Shown here piece by piece: positions 27,276 to 38,410 of a DNA stretch of 64,000 nt. Each line of letters opens with the position of its first letter. The stretch's first letter is position 1. The stretch is taken from positions 1,612,001-1,676,000 of the forward strand of contig JBAIAA010000606.1 in NCBI GenBank assembly GCA_037893245.1, written 5' to 3'. The translations under genes were made by a program, and so were the position numbers. Source of the DNA: Crossaster papposus (taxonomy: Eukaryota > Echinodermata > Asteroidea > Velatida > Solasteridae). The notes beneath the pieces were generated by a model. The model saw only the letters and a list, made by a program, of their open reading frames with translations, made no database searches and was not told the origin of the DNA.

Positions 27276-28731
27276 GGGGGGCCTCCAGGAATGGCAAAAT
27301 TAGCAATTTGACCCGGGGCATGCTTTGTTAGTATTTTATTTCGATTTTCTGTACATTTTAACGTTAACACACGCGTTTCAAATTTGCCATAGGTTTGTGC
27401 ACACAATCCCCGCCCACAAATAAGGGCATGAAGGAAAGCATGCCCCGGGAAGGGGCTGGGTGTTAGGAGATAGAGGGGGGCCTCCAGGAATGGCAAAATT
27501 AGCAATTTGACCCGGGGCATGCTTTGTTAGTATTTTATTTCGATTTTCTGTAAATGTTAACGTTAACACACGCGTTTCAAATTCGCCATAGGTTTGTGCA
27601 CACAATCCCCGCCCACAAATAAGGGCATGAAGGAAAGCATGCCCCGGGAAGGGGCTGGGTGTTAGGAGATAGAGGGGGGCCTCCAGGAATGGCAAAATTA
27701 GCAATTTGACCCGGGGCATGCTTTGTTAGTATTTTATTTCGATTTTCTGAAAATTTTAACGTTAACACACGCGTTTCAAATTCGCCATAGGTTTGTGCAC
27801 ACAATCCCCGCCCACAAATAAGGGCATGAAGGAAAGCATGCCCCGGGAAGGGGCTGGGTGTTAGGAGATAGAGGGGGGCCTCCAGGAATGGCAAAATTAG
27901 CAATTTGACCCGGGGCATGCTTTGTTAGTATTTTATTTCGATTTTCTAAAAATTGTAACGTTAACACACGCGTTTCAAATTCGCCATAGGTTTGTGCACA
28001 CAATCCCCGCCCACAAATAAGGGCATGAAGGAAAGCATGCCCCGGGAAGGGGCTGGGTGTTAGGAGATAGAGGGGGCCTCCAGGAATGGCAAAATTAGCA
28101 ATTTGACCCTGGGCATGCTTTGTTAGTATTTTATTTCGATTTTCTGAAAATGTTAACGTTAACACACGCGTTTCAAATTCGTCATAGGTTTGTGCACACA
28201 ATCCCCGCCCACAAATAAGGGCATGAAGGAAAGCATGCCCCGGGAAGGGGCTGGGTGTTAGGAGATAGAGGGGGGGCCTCCAGGAATGGCAAAATTAGCA
28301 ATTTGACCCGGGGTATGCTTTGTTAGTATTTTATTTCGATTTTCTGAAAATTGTAACGTTAACACACGCGTTTCAAATTCGCCATAGGTTTGTGCACACA
28401 ATCCCCGCCCACAAATAAGGGCATGAAGGAAAGCATGCCCCGGGAAGGGGCTGGGTGTTAGGAGATAGAGGGGGGCCTCCAGGAATGGCAAAATTAGCAA
28501 TTTGACCCGGGGCATGCTTTGTTAGTATTTTATTTCGATTTTCTGAAAATGTTAACGTTAACACACGCGTTTCAAATTCGCCATAGGTTTGTGCACACAA
28601 TCCCCGCCCACAAATAAGGGCATGAAGGAAAGCATGCCCCGGGAAGGGGCTGGGTGTTAGGAGATAGAGGGGGGCCTCCAGGAATGGCAAAATTAGCAAT
28701 TTGACCCGGGGCATGCTTTGTTAGTATTTTA
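24320..28731. repeat. Duplication with offset 2,844 bp
   Basis: About 24,320-25,887 matches about 27,164-28,731. The edges are GTACATT at 24,306 against CTAAAAATTG at 27,150 on the left, and TTTCGATT at 25,886 against TTTTGATT at 28,730 on the right. It overlaps the 2,048-bp duplication, so this 5-kb stretch was copied repeatedly with different steps. Confidence 0.8.
26063..26120. repeat. 58-bp truncated monomer, copy 4
   Basis: Same breakpoint, with CTAAAAATTG inside as in copies 1 and 2. It lies 2,048 bp after copy 3, and 2,048 equals 10 x 199 + 58. The downstream sequence is shared with copy 3. Confidence 0.93.
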
Positions 28732-29496
28732 TTTTGATTTTCTGAAAATTTTAACGTTAACACACGCGTTTCAAATTCGCCATAGGTTTGTGCACACAAT
28801 CCCCGCCCACAAATAAGGGCATGAAGGAAAGCATGCCCCGGGAAGGGGCTGGGTGTTAGGAGATAGAGGGGGGCCTCCAGGAATGGCAAAATTAGCAATT
28901 TGACCCGGGGCATGCTTTGTTAGTATTTTATTTCGATTTTCTAAAAATTGTAACGTTAACACACGCGTTTCAAATTCGCCATAGGTTTGTGCACACAATC
29001 CCCGCCCACAAATAAGGGCATGAAGGAAAGCATGCCCCGGGAAGGGGCTGGGTGTTAGGAGATAGAGGGGGCCTCCAGGAATGGCAAAATTAGCAATTTG
29101 ACCCTGGGCATGCTTTGTTAGTATTTTATTTCGATTTTCTGAAAATGTTAACGTTAACACACGCGTTTCAAATTCGTCATAGGTTTGTGCACACAATCCC
29201 CGCCCACAAATAAGGGCATGAAGGAAAGCATGCCCCGGGAAGGGGCTGGGTGTTAGGAGATAGAGGGGGGGCCTCCAGGAATGGCAAAATTAGCAATTTG
29301 ACCCGGGGTATGCTTTGTTAGTATTTTATTTCGATTTTCTGAAAATTGTAACGTTAACACACGCGTTTCAAATTCGCCATAGGTTTGTGCACACAATCCC
29401 CGCCCACAAATAAGGGCATGAAGGAAAGCATGCCCCGGGAAGGGGCTGGGTGTTAGGAGATAGAGGGGGGCCTCCAGGAATGGCAAAATTAGCAAT

Positions 29497-29631
29497 TTGA
29501 CCCGGGGCATGCTTTGTTAGTATTTTATTTCGATTTTCTGAAAATGTTAACGTTAACACACGCGTTTCAAATTCGCCATAGGTTTGTGCACACAATCCCC
29601 GCCCACAAATAAGGGCATGAAGGAAAGCATG
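29497..29631. repeat. Partial terminal 199-bp monomer (135 bp)
   Basis: The last TTGACCCGGGGC start is at 29,497. The monomer is normal up to GAAGGAAAGCATG, where the 31-bp repeat begins. The remaining 64 bp, including the second half of the right inverted-repeat arm, are missing. There is no degeneration before the break. Confidence 0.95.
29630..29631. other. Junction between 199-bp and 31-bp satellite arrays
   Basis: The 199-bp unit reads GGAAAGCATG up to 29,631 and the 31-bp unit reads TGTGCATAAG from 29,630, so TG is shared by both. There is no target-site duplication, transposon end, poly-A or unique sequence. A nearby GCAT motif occurs in both repeats (AAGCATG and GTGCATA). This looks like simple end joining or template switching at short homology; the mechanism is inference. 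Confidence 0.95.
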
Positions 29632-29828
29632 TGCATAAGAAATATGTAAAGGGAAAGAAGTGTGCATAAGAAATATGTAAAGGGAAAGAAGTGTGCATAA
29701 GAAATATGTAAAGGGAAAGAAGTGTGCATAAGAAATATGTAAAGGGAAAGAAGTGTGCATAAGAAATATGTAAAGGGAAAGAAGTGTGCATAAGAAATAT
29801 GTAAAGGGAATAAGTGTGCATAAGAAAT

Positions 29829-32290
29829 AAACACATGATGTGGGAACAAGCCCTCGAGTTAAATATGTAAAGGGAATGAAGTGTGCATAAGAAATATGTA
29901 AAGGGAAAGAAGTGTGCATAAGAAATATGTAAAGTGAAAGAAGTGTGCATAAGAAATAAACACATGATGTGGGAACAAGCCCTCGAGTTAAATATGTAAA
30001 GGGAAAGAAGTGTGCATAAGAAATATGTAAAGGGAAAGAAGTGTGCATAAGAAATATGTAAAGGGAAAGAAGTGTGCATAAGAAATATGTAAAGGGAAAG
30101 AAGTGTGCATAAGAAATATGTAAAGGGAAAGAAGTGTGCATAAGAAATATGTAAAGGGAAAGAAGTGTGCATAAGAAATATGTAAAGGGAAAGAAGTGTG
30201 CATAAGAAATATGTAAAGGGAAAGAAGTGTGCATAAGAAATATGTAAAGGGAAAGAACTGTGCATAAGAAATATGTAAAGGGAAAGAAGTGTGCATACGA
30301 AATAAACACATGATGTGGGAACAAGCCCTCGAGTTAAATATGTAAAGGGAAAGAAGTGTGCATAAGAAATAAACACATGATGTGGGAACAAGCCCTCGAG
30401 TTAAATATGTAAAGGGAAAGAAGTGTGCATAAGAAATATGTAAAGGGAAAGAAGTGTGCATAAGAAATATGTAAAGGGAAAGAAGTGTGCATAAGAAATA
30501 TGTAAAGGGAAAGAGGTGTGCATAAGAAATATGTAAAGGGAAAGAAGTGTGCATAAGAAATATGTAAAGGGAAAGAAGTGTGCATAAGAAATATGTAAAG
30601 GGAAAGAAGTGTGCATAAGAAATATGTAAAGGGAAAGAAGTGTGCATAAGAAATATGTAAAGGGAAAGAAGTGTGCATAAGAAATATGTAAAGGGAAAGA
30701 AGTGTGCATAAGAAATATGTAAAGGGAAAGAAGTGTGCATAAGAAATATGTAAAGGGAAAGAAGTGTGCATAAGAAATATGTAAAGGGAAAGAAGTGTGC
30801 ATAAGAAATATGTAAAGGGAAAGAAGTGTGCATAAGAAATATGTAAAGGGAAAGAAGTGTGCATAAGAAATATGTAAAGGGAAAGAAGTGTGCATAAGAA
30901 ATATGTAAAGGGAAAGAAGTGTGCATAAGAAATATGTAAAGGGAAAGAAGTGTGCATAAGAAATATGTAAAGGGAAAGAAGTGTGCATAAGAAATATGTA
31001 AAGTGAAAGAAGTGTGCATAAGAAATATGTAAAGGGAAAGAAGTGTGCATAAGAAATATGTAAAGGGAAAGAAGTGTGCATAAGAAATATGTAAAGGGAA
31101 AGAAGTGTGCATAAGAAATATGTAAAGGGAAAGAAGTGTGCATAAGAAATAAACACATGATGTGGGAACAAGCCCTCGAGTTAAATATGTAAAGGGAAAG
31201 AAGTGTGCATAAGAAATATGTAAATGGAAAGAAGTGTGCATAAGAAATAAACACATGATGTGGGAACAAGCCCTCGAGTTAAATATGTAAAGGGAAAGAA
31301 GTGTGCATAAGAAATATGTAAAGGGAAAGAAGTGTGCATAAGAAATATGTAAAGGGAAAGAAGTGTGCATAAGAAATATGTAAAGGGAAAGAAGTGTGCA
31401 TAAGAAATATGTAAAGGGAAAGAAGTGTGCATAAGAAATATGTAAAGTGAAAGAAGTGTGCATAAGAAATATGTAAAGGGAAAGAAGTGTGCATAAGAAA
31501 TATGTAAAGGGAAAGAAGTGTGCATAAGAAATATGTAAAGGGAAAGAAGTGTGCATAAGAAATATGTAAAGGGAAAGAAGTGTGCATAATAAATATGTAA
31601 AGGGAAAGAAGTGTGCATAATAAATATGTAAAGGGAAAGAAGTGTGCATAAGAAATAAACACATGATGTCGGGACAAGCCCTCAAGTTAAATATGTAAAG
31701 GGAAAGAAGTGTGCATAAGAAATAATAAAGGGAAAGAAGTGTGCATAAGAAATATGTAAAGGGAAAGAAGTGTGCATAAGAAATATGTAAAGGGAAAGAA
31801 GTGTGCATAAGAAATATGTAAAGGGATGAAGTGTGCATAAGAAATATGTAAAGGGAAAGAAGTGTGCATAAGAAATATGTAAAGGGAAAGAAGTGTGCAT
31901 AAGAAATAAACACATGATGTCGGGACAAGCCCTCGAGTTAAATATGTAAAGGGAAAGAAGTGTGCATACAAAAATATGTAAAGGGAAAGAAGTGTGCATA
32001 AGAAATATGTAAAGGGAAAGAAGTGTGCATAAGAAATATGTAAAGGGAAAGAAGTGTGCATAAGAAATATGTAAAGGGAAAGAAGTGTGCATAAGAAATA
32101 TGTAAAGGGAAAGAAGTGTGCATAAGAAATATGTAAAGGGAAAGAAGTGTGCATAAGAAATATGTAAAGGGAAAGAAGTGTGCATAAGAAATATGTAAAG
32201 GGAAAGAAGTGTGCATAAGAAATATGTAAAGGGAAAGAAGTGTGCATAAGAAATAAACACATGATGTCGGGACAAGCCCTCGAGTTAAAT
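29829..32290. repeat. Cluster of nine 36-bp insertions in the 31-bp array
   Basis: The insertion sits at the same place in every host unit, between AAGAAAT and ATGTAAAGGG, turning 31 bp into 67 bp. It contains CACATGATGT, then GTGGGAACA or GTCGGGACA, then AGCCCTCGAGTTAAAT. Copies: 29,829-29,864; 29,958-29,993; 30,304-30,339; 30,371-30,406; 31,151-31,186; 31,249-31,284 (all GTGGGAACA); 31,657-31,692 (GTCGGGACA with CTCAAG); 31,908-31,943; 32,255-32,290 (GTCGGGACA). At 36 bp it adds 12 codons in frame, and its complement carries a stop in one of the three minus frames, which sets the ends of the long frames. Confidence 0.95.
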
Positions 32291-34822
32291 ATGTAAAGGG
32301 AAAGAAGTGTGCATACGAAATATGTAAAGGGAAAGAAGTGTGCATAAGAAATATGTAAAGGGAAATAAGTGTGCATAAGAAATATGTAAAGGAAAGAAGT
32401 GTGCATAAGAAATATGTAAAGGGAAAGAAGTGTGCATAAGAAATATGTAAAGGGAAAGAAGTGTGCATAAGAAATATGTAAAGGGAAAGAAGTGTGCATA
32501 AGAAATATGTAAAGGGAAAGAAGTGTGCATAAGAAATATGTAAAGGGAAAGAAGTGTGCATAAGAAATATGTAAAGGGAAAGAAGTGTGCATAAGAAATA
32601 TGTAAAGGGAAAGAAGGGTGCATAAGAAATATGTAAAGGGAAAGAAGTGTGCATAAGAAATATGTAAAGGGAAAGAAGTGTGCATAAGAAATATGTAAAG
32701 GGAAATAAGCGTGCATAAGAAATATGTAAAGGGAAAGAAGTGTGCATAAGAAATATGTAAAGGGAAAGAAGTGTGCATAAGAAATATGTAAAGGGAAAGA
32801 AGTGTGCATAAGAAATATGTAAAGGGAAAGAAGTGTGCATAAGAAATATGTAAAGAGAAAGAAGTGTGCATAAGAAATATGTAAAGGGAAAGAAGTGTGC
32901 ATAACAAATATGTAAAGGGAAAGAAGTGTGCATAAGAAATATGTAAAGGGGAAAGAAGTGTGCATAAGAAATATGTAAAGGGAAAGAAGTGTGCATAAGA
33001 AATAAACACATGATGTCGGGACAAGCCCTCGAGTTAAATATGTAAAGGGAAAGAAGTGTGCATAAGAAATAATAAAGGGAAAGAAGTGTGCATAAGAAAT
33101 ATGTAAAGGGAAAGAAGTGTGCATAAGAAATATGTAAAGGGAAAGAAGCGTGCATAAGAAATATGTAAAGGGAAAGAAGCGTGCATAAGAAATATGTAAA
33201 GGGAAAGAAGTGTGCATAAGAAATATGTAAAGGGAAAGAAGTGTGCATAAGAAATATGTAAAGGGAAAGAAGTGTGCATAAGAAATATGTAAAGGGAAAG
33301 AAGTGTGCATAATAAATATGTAAAGGGAAAGAAGTGTGCATAAGAAATATGTAAAGGGAAAGAAGTGTGCATAAGAAATATGTAAAGGGAAAGAAGTGTG
33401 CATACGAAATATGTAAAGGGAAAGAAGTGTGCATAAGAAATATGTAAAGGGAAAGAAGTGTGCATAAGAAATAAACACATGATGTCGGGACAAGCCCTCG
33501 AGTTAAATATGTAAAGGGAAAGAAGTGTGCATCAGAAATAATAAAGGGAAAGAAGTGTGCATAAGAAATATGTAAAGGGAAAGAAGTGTGCATAAGAAAT
33601 ATGTAAAGGGAAAGAAGTGTGCATAAGAAATATGTAAAGGGAAAGAAGGTTGCATAAGAAATATGTAAAGGGAAAGAAGTGTGCATAAGAAATATGGAAA
33701 GGGAAAGAAGTGTGCATAAGAAATATGTAAAGGGAAAGAAGTGTGCATAAGAAATATGTAAAGGGAAAGAAGTGTGCATAAGAAATATGTAAAGGGAAAG
33801 AAGTGTGCATAAGAAATATGTAAAGGGAAAGAAGTGTGCATAAGAAATATGTAAAGGGAAAGAAGTGTGCATAAGAAATATGTAAAGGGAAAGAAGTGTG
33901 CATAAGAAATATGTAAAGGGAAAGAAGTGTGCATAAGAAATATGTAAAGGGAAAGAAGTGTGCATAAGAAATATGTAAAGGGAAAGAAGTGTGCATAAGA
34001 AATATGTAAAGGGAAAGAAGTGTGCATAAGAAATATGTAAAGGGAAAGAAGTGTGCATAACAAATATGTAAAGGGAAAGAAGTGTGCATAAGAAATATGT
34101 AAAGGGGAAAGAAGTGTGCATAAGAAATATGTAAAGGGAAAGAAGTGTGCATAAGAAATAAACACATGATGTCGGGACAAGCCCTCGAGTTAAATATGTA
34201 AAGGGAAAGAAGTGTGCATAAGAAATATGTAAATGGAAAGAAGTGTGCATAAGAAATAAACACATGATGTGGGAACAAGCCCTCGAGTTAAATATGTAAA
34301 GGGAAAGAAGTGTGCATAAGAAATATGTAAAGGGAAAGAAGTGTGCATAAGAAATATGTAAAGGGAAAGAAGTGTGCATAAGAAATATGTAAAGGGAAAG
34401 AAGTGTGCATAAGAAATATGTAAAGGGAAAGAAGTGTGCATAAGAAATATGTAAAGTGAAAGAAGTGTGCATAAGAAATATGTAAAGGGAAAGAAGTGTG
34501 CATAAGAAATATGTAAAGGGAAAGAAGTGTGCATAAGAAATATGTAAAGGGAAAGAAGTGTGCATAAGAAATATGTAAAGGGAAAGAAGTGTGCATAATA
34601 AATATGTAAAGGGAAAGAAGTGTGCATAATAAATATGTAAAGGGAAAGAAGTGTGCATAAGAAATAAACACATGATGTCGGGACAAGCCCTCAAGTTAAA
34701 TATGTAAAGGGAAAGAAGTGTGCATAAGAAATAATAAAGGGAAAGAAGTGTGCATAAGAAATATGTAAAGGGAAAGAAGTGTGCATAAGAAATATGTAAA
34801 GGGAAAGAAGTGTGCATAAGAA
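31172..34822. repeat. Duplicated block in 31-bp array, offset 3,009 bp
   Basis: About 31,172-31,813 matches about 34,181-34,822. Shared markers are GTAAATGGAAAG (near 31,221 and 34,230), the GTGGGAACA insertion, GTAAAGTGAAAG (near 31,442 and 34,451), two adjacent CATAATAAAT units, the CTCAAG form of the insertion and the 30-bp unit after it. The flanking insertion on the left differs (GTGGGAACA against GTCGGGACA). Confidence 0.85.
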
Positions 34823-35231
34823 ATAATAAAGGGAAAGAAGTGTGCATAAGAAATATGTAAAGGGAAAGAAGTGTGCATAAGAAATATGTAAAGGGAAAGA
34901 AGCGTGCATAAGAAATATGTAAAGGGAAAGAAGCGTGCATAAGAAATATGTAAAGGGAAAGAAGTGTGCATAAGAAATATGTAAAGGGAAAGAAGTGTGC
35001 ATAAGAAATATGTAAAGGGAAAGAAGTGTGCATAAGAAATATGTAAAGGGAAAGAAGTGTGCATAAGAAATATGTAAAGGGAAAGAAGTGTGCATAAGAA
35101 ATATGTAAAGGGAAAGAAGTGTGCATACGAAATATGTAAAGGGAAAGAAGTGTGCATAAGAAATATGTAAAGGGAAAGAAATGTGCATAAGAAATAAACA
35201 CATGATGTCGGGACAAGCCCTCGAGTTAAAT
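33004..35231. repeat. Cluster of six 36-bp insertions
   Basis: Copies: 33,004-33,039; 33,473-33,508; 34,160-34,195; 34,258-34,293 (the only GTGGGAACA type here); 34,666-34,701 (CTCAAG type); 35,196-35,231. The first two, the fifth and the sixth are each followed directly by a 30-bp unit with AAATAATAAAGGG. The 34,160/34,258/34,666 spacing (98 and 408 bp) repeats that of 31,151/31,249/31,657. Confidence 0.95.
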
Positions 35232-38200
35232 ATGTAAAGGGAAAGAAGTGTGCATCAGAAATAATAAAGGGAAAGAAGTGTGCATAAGAAATATGTAAAG
35301 GGAAAGAAGTGTGCATAAGAAATATGTAAAGGGAAAGAAGTGTGCATAAGAAATATGTAAAGGGAAAGAAGGTTGCATAAGAAATATGTAAAGGGAAAGA
35401 AGTGTGCATAAGAAATATGGAAAGGGAAAGAAGTGTGCATAAGAAATATGTAAAGGGAAAGAAGTGTGCATAAGAAATATGTAAAGGGAAAGAAGTGTGC
35501 ATAAGAAATATGTAAAGGGAAAGAAGTGTGCATAAGAAATATGTAAAGGGAAAGAAGTGTGCATAAGAAATATGTAAAGGGAAAGAAGTGTGCATAAGAA
35601 ATATGTAAAGGGAAAGAAGTGTGCATAAGAAATATGTAAAGGGAAAGAAGTGTGCATAAGAAATATGTAAAGGGAAAGAAGTGTGCATAAGAAATATGTA
35701 AAGGGAAAGAAGTGTGCATAAGAAATATGTAAAGGGAAAGAAGTGTGCATAAGAAATATGTAAAGGGAAAGAAGTGTGCATAAGAAATATGTAAAGGGAA
35801 AGAAGTGTGCATAAGAAATATGTAAAGGGAAAGAAGTGTGCATAAGAAATATGTAAAGGGAAAGAAGTGTGCATAGTGTGCATAAGAAATATGTAAAGGG
35901 AAAGAAGTGTGCATAAGAAATATGTAAAGGGAAAGAAGTGTGCATAAGAAATATGTAAAGGGAAATAAGTGTGCATAAGAAATAAACACATGATGTGGGA
36001 ACAAGCCCTCGAGTTAAATATGTAAAGGGAATGAAGTGTGCATAAGAAATATGTAAAGGGAAAGAAGTGTGCATAAGAAATATGTAAAGGGAAAGAAGTG
36101 TGCATAATAAATAAACACATGATGTGGGAACAAGCCCTCGAGTTAAATATGTAAAGGGAAAGAAGTGTGCATAAGAAATATGTAAAGGGAAAGAAGTGTG
36201 CATAAGAAATATGTAAAGGGAAAGAAGTGTGCATAAGAAATATGTAAAGGGAAAGAAGTGTGCATAAGAAATATGTAAAGGGAAAGAAGTGTGCATAAGG
36301 AATATGTAAAGGGAAAGAAGTGTGCATAAGAAATATGTAAAGGGAAAGAAGTGTGCATAAGAAATATGTAAAGGGAAAGAAGTGTGCATAAGAAATATGT
36401 AAAGGGAAAGAAGTGTGCATAAGAAATATGTAAAGGGAAAGAAGTGTGCATAAGAAATATGTAAAGGAAAAGAAGTGTGCATAAGAAATATGTAAAGGGA
36501 AAGAAGTGTGCATAAGAAATATGTAAAGGGAAAGAAGTGTGCATAAGAAATATGTAAAGGGAAAGAAGTGTGCATAAGAAATATGTAAAGGGAAAGAAGT
36601 GTGCATAAGAAATATGTAAAGGGAAAGAAGTGTGCATAAGAAATATGTAAAGGGAAAGAAGTGTGCATAAGAAATATGTAAAGGGAAAGAAGTGTGCATA
36701 AGAAATATGTAAAGGGAAAGAAGTGTGCATAAGAAATATGTAAAGGGAAAGAAGTGTGCATAAGAAATAAACACATGATGTGGGAACAAGCCCTCGAGTT
36801 AAATATGTAAAGGGAAAGAAGTGTGCATAAGAAATAAACACATGATGTGGGAACAAGCCCTCGAGTTAAATATGTAAAGGGAAAGAAGTGTGCATAAGAA
36901 ATATGTAAAGGGAAAGAAGTGTGCATAAGAAATATGTAAAGGGAAATAAGTGTGCATAAGAAATATGTAAAGGGAAAGAAGTGTGCATAAGAAATATGTA
37001 AAGGGAAAGAAGTGTGCATAAGAAATATGTAAAGGGAAAGAAGTGTGCATAACAAATATGTAAAGGGAAAGAAGTGTGCATAAGAAATATGTAAAGGGGA
37101 AAGAAGTGTGCATAAGAAATATGTAAAGGGAAAGAAGTGTGCATAAGAAATAAACACATGATGTCGGGACAAGCCCTCGAGTTAAATATGTAAAGGGAAA
37201 GAAGTGTGCATAAGAAATAATAAAGGGAAAGAAGTGTGCATAAGAAATATGTAAAGGGAAAGAAGTGTGCATAAGAAATATGTAAAGGGAAAGAAGCGTG
37301 CATAAGAAATATGTAAAGGGAAAGAAGCGTGCATAAGAAATATGTAAAGGGAAAGAAGTGTGCATAAGAAATATGTAAAGGGAAAGAAGTGTGCATAAGA
37401 AATATGTAAAGGGAAAGAAGTGTGCATAAGAAATATGTAAAGGGAAAGAAGTGTGCATAAGAAATATGTAAAGGGAAAGAAGTGTGCATAAGAAATATGT
37501 AAAGGGAAAGAAGTGTGCATAATAAATATGTAAAGGGAAAGAAGTGTGCATAAGAAATATGTAAAGGGAAAGAAGTGTGCATAAGAAATATGTAAAGGGA
37601 AAGAAGTGTGCATAAGAAATAAACACATGATGTCGGGACAAGCCCTCGAGTTAAATATGTAAAGGGAAAGAAGTGTGCATAAGAAATAATAAAGGGAAAG
37701 AAGTGTGCATAAGAAATATGTAAAGGGAAAGAAGTGTGCATAAGAAATATGTAAAGGGAAAGAAGTGTGCATAAGAAATATGTAAAGGGAAAGAAGGTTG
37801 CATAAGAAATATGTAAAGGGAAAGAAGTGTGCATAAGAAATATGGAAAGGGAAAGAAGTGTGCATAAGAAATATGTAAAGGGAAAGAAGTGTGCATAAGA
37901 AATATGTAAAGGGAAAGAAGTGTGCATAAGAAATATGTAAAGGGAAAGAAGTGTGCATAAGAAATATGTAAAGGGAAAGAAGTGTGCATAAGAAATATGT
38001 AAAGGGAAAGAAGTGTGCATAAGAAATATGTAAAGGGAAAGAAGTGTGCATAAGAAATATGTAAAGGGAAAGAAGTGTGCATAAGAAATATGTAAAGGGA
38101 AAGAAGTGTGCATAAGAAATATGTAAAGGGAAAGAAGTGTGCATAAGAAATATGTAAAGGGAAAGAAGTGTGCATAAGAAATATGTAAAGGGAAAGAAGT

Positions 38201-38410
38201 GTGCATAAGAAATATGTAAAGGGAAAGAAGTGTGCATAAGAAATATGTAAAGGGAAAGAAGTGTGCATAAGAAATATGTAAAGGGAAAGAAGTGTGCATA
38301 AGAAATATGTAAAGGGAAAGAAGTGTGCATAAGAAATATGTAAAGGGAAAGAAGTGTGCATAGTGTGCATAAGAAATATGTAAAGGGAAAGAAGTGTGCA
38401 TAAGAAATAT
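33473..38410. repeat. Three related composite blocks in the insertion-rich part
   Basis: Following the insertions at 33,473, 35,196 and 37,621, each block has a 30-bp unit, then GAAGGTTGCAT (GGTTGC at 33,648, 35,371 and 37,796), then ATATGGAAAGGG 44 bp later (33,692, 35,415, 37,840). Blocks two and three also share an abnormal fusion GCATAGTGTGCAT (35,871 and 38,358). The spacing to that fusion differs by exactly 62 bp, two units, showing copy-number change inside an otherwise conserved block. Confidence 0.85.
35984..37187. repeat. Cluster of five 36-bp insertions
   Basis: Copies: 35,984-36,019; 36,113-36,148; 36,769-36,804; 36,836-36,871 (all GTGGGAACA) and 37,152-37,187 (GTCGGGACA). The spacings 129, 656 and 67 bp are the same as in the next cluster. 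The first copy is followed by GGGAATGAAG, as at 29,864 and 38,506. Confidence 0.95.

Larger units (their letters stand above)
1..29631. repeat. 199-bp satellite array
   Basis: Head-to-tail tandem array of a 199-bp monomer. Taking TTGACCCGGGGCATGC as monomer start, successive starts fall at 1, 200, 398 and so on, with occasional 1-2 bp length changes in the G-run before CCTCC or in the CCCGGGG run. About 147 full monomers plus four 58-bp partial ones are present, all in the same orientation. The consensus is about 47% GC and CpG-containing (CCCGGG, ACGCGT, GTTAACGTTAAC). Variation is low and concentrated at a few sites: the bases before the second GTTAAC (GAAAATG, GTACATT, GTAAATG, GAAAATT, TAAAAATT), TTCGCC/TTTGCC/TTCGTC, GTGCACAC/GTGTACAC, and AAATTAGC/AAATTTGC/AACATTAAC. 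The length is close to one nucleosome repeat, which is common for centromeric satellites in general. That link and any function are inference. No gene lies in this span; the many similar minus-strand frames of about 113 codons are by-products of the repeat. Confidence 0.98.
27739..29631. repeat. Terminal five-monomer duplication, period 995 bp, ending at the array junction
   Basis: About 27,739-28,636 matches about 28,734-29,631. The markers CTAAAAATTG, five-G run, CCCTGGGCATGC, TTCGTC, seven-G run and GGGGTATGC recur at +995. The second copy continues unchanged until it is cut by the junction with the 31-bp array. Confidence 0.87.

Noticed and set aside
269..29510. Repeated minus-strand frames of 75-179 codons in the 199-bp array
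   Set aside because: They start at the ATG in GCATGC and recur every 199 bp overlapping one another. The few longer ones are explained by a 1-bp loss in the CCCGGGG run. No evidence of selection on protein.
1..29631. Ribosomal DNA spacer sub-repeats
   Set aside because: No rRNA coding sequence or unique spacer appears anywhere in 64 kb, and the array length far exceeds usual spacer sub-repeat blocks. It cannot be formally excluded from sequence alone.
29600..29660. Transposon insertion at the array junction
   Set aside because: No terminal inverted repeat, target-site duplication, poly-A tail or extra sequence; the two satellites touch directly.
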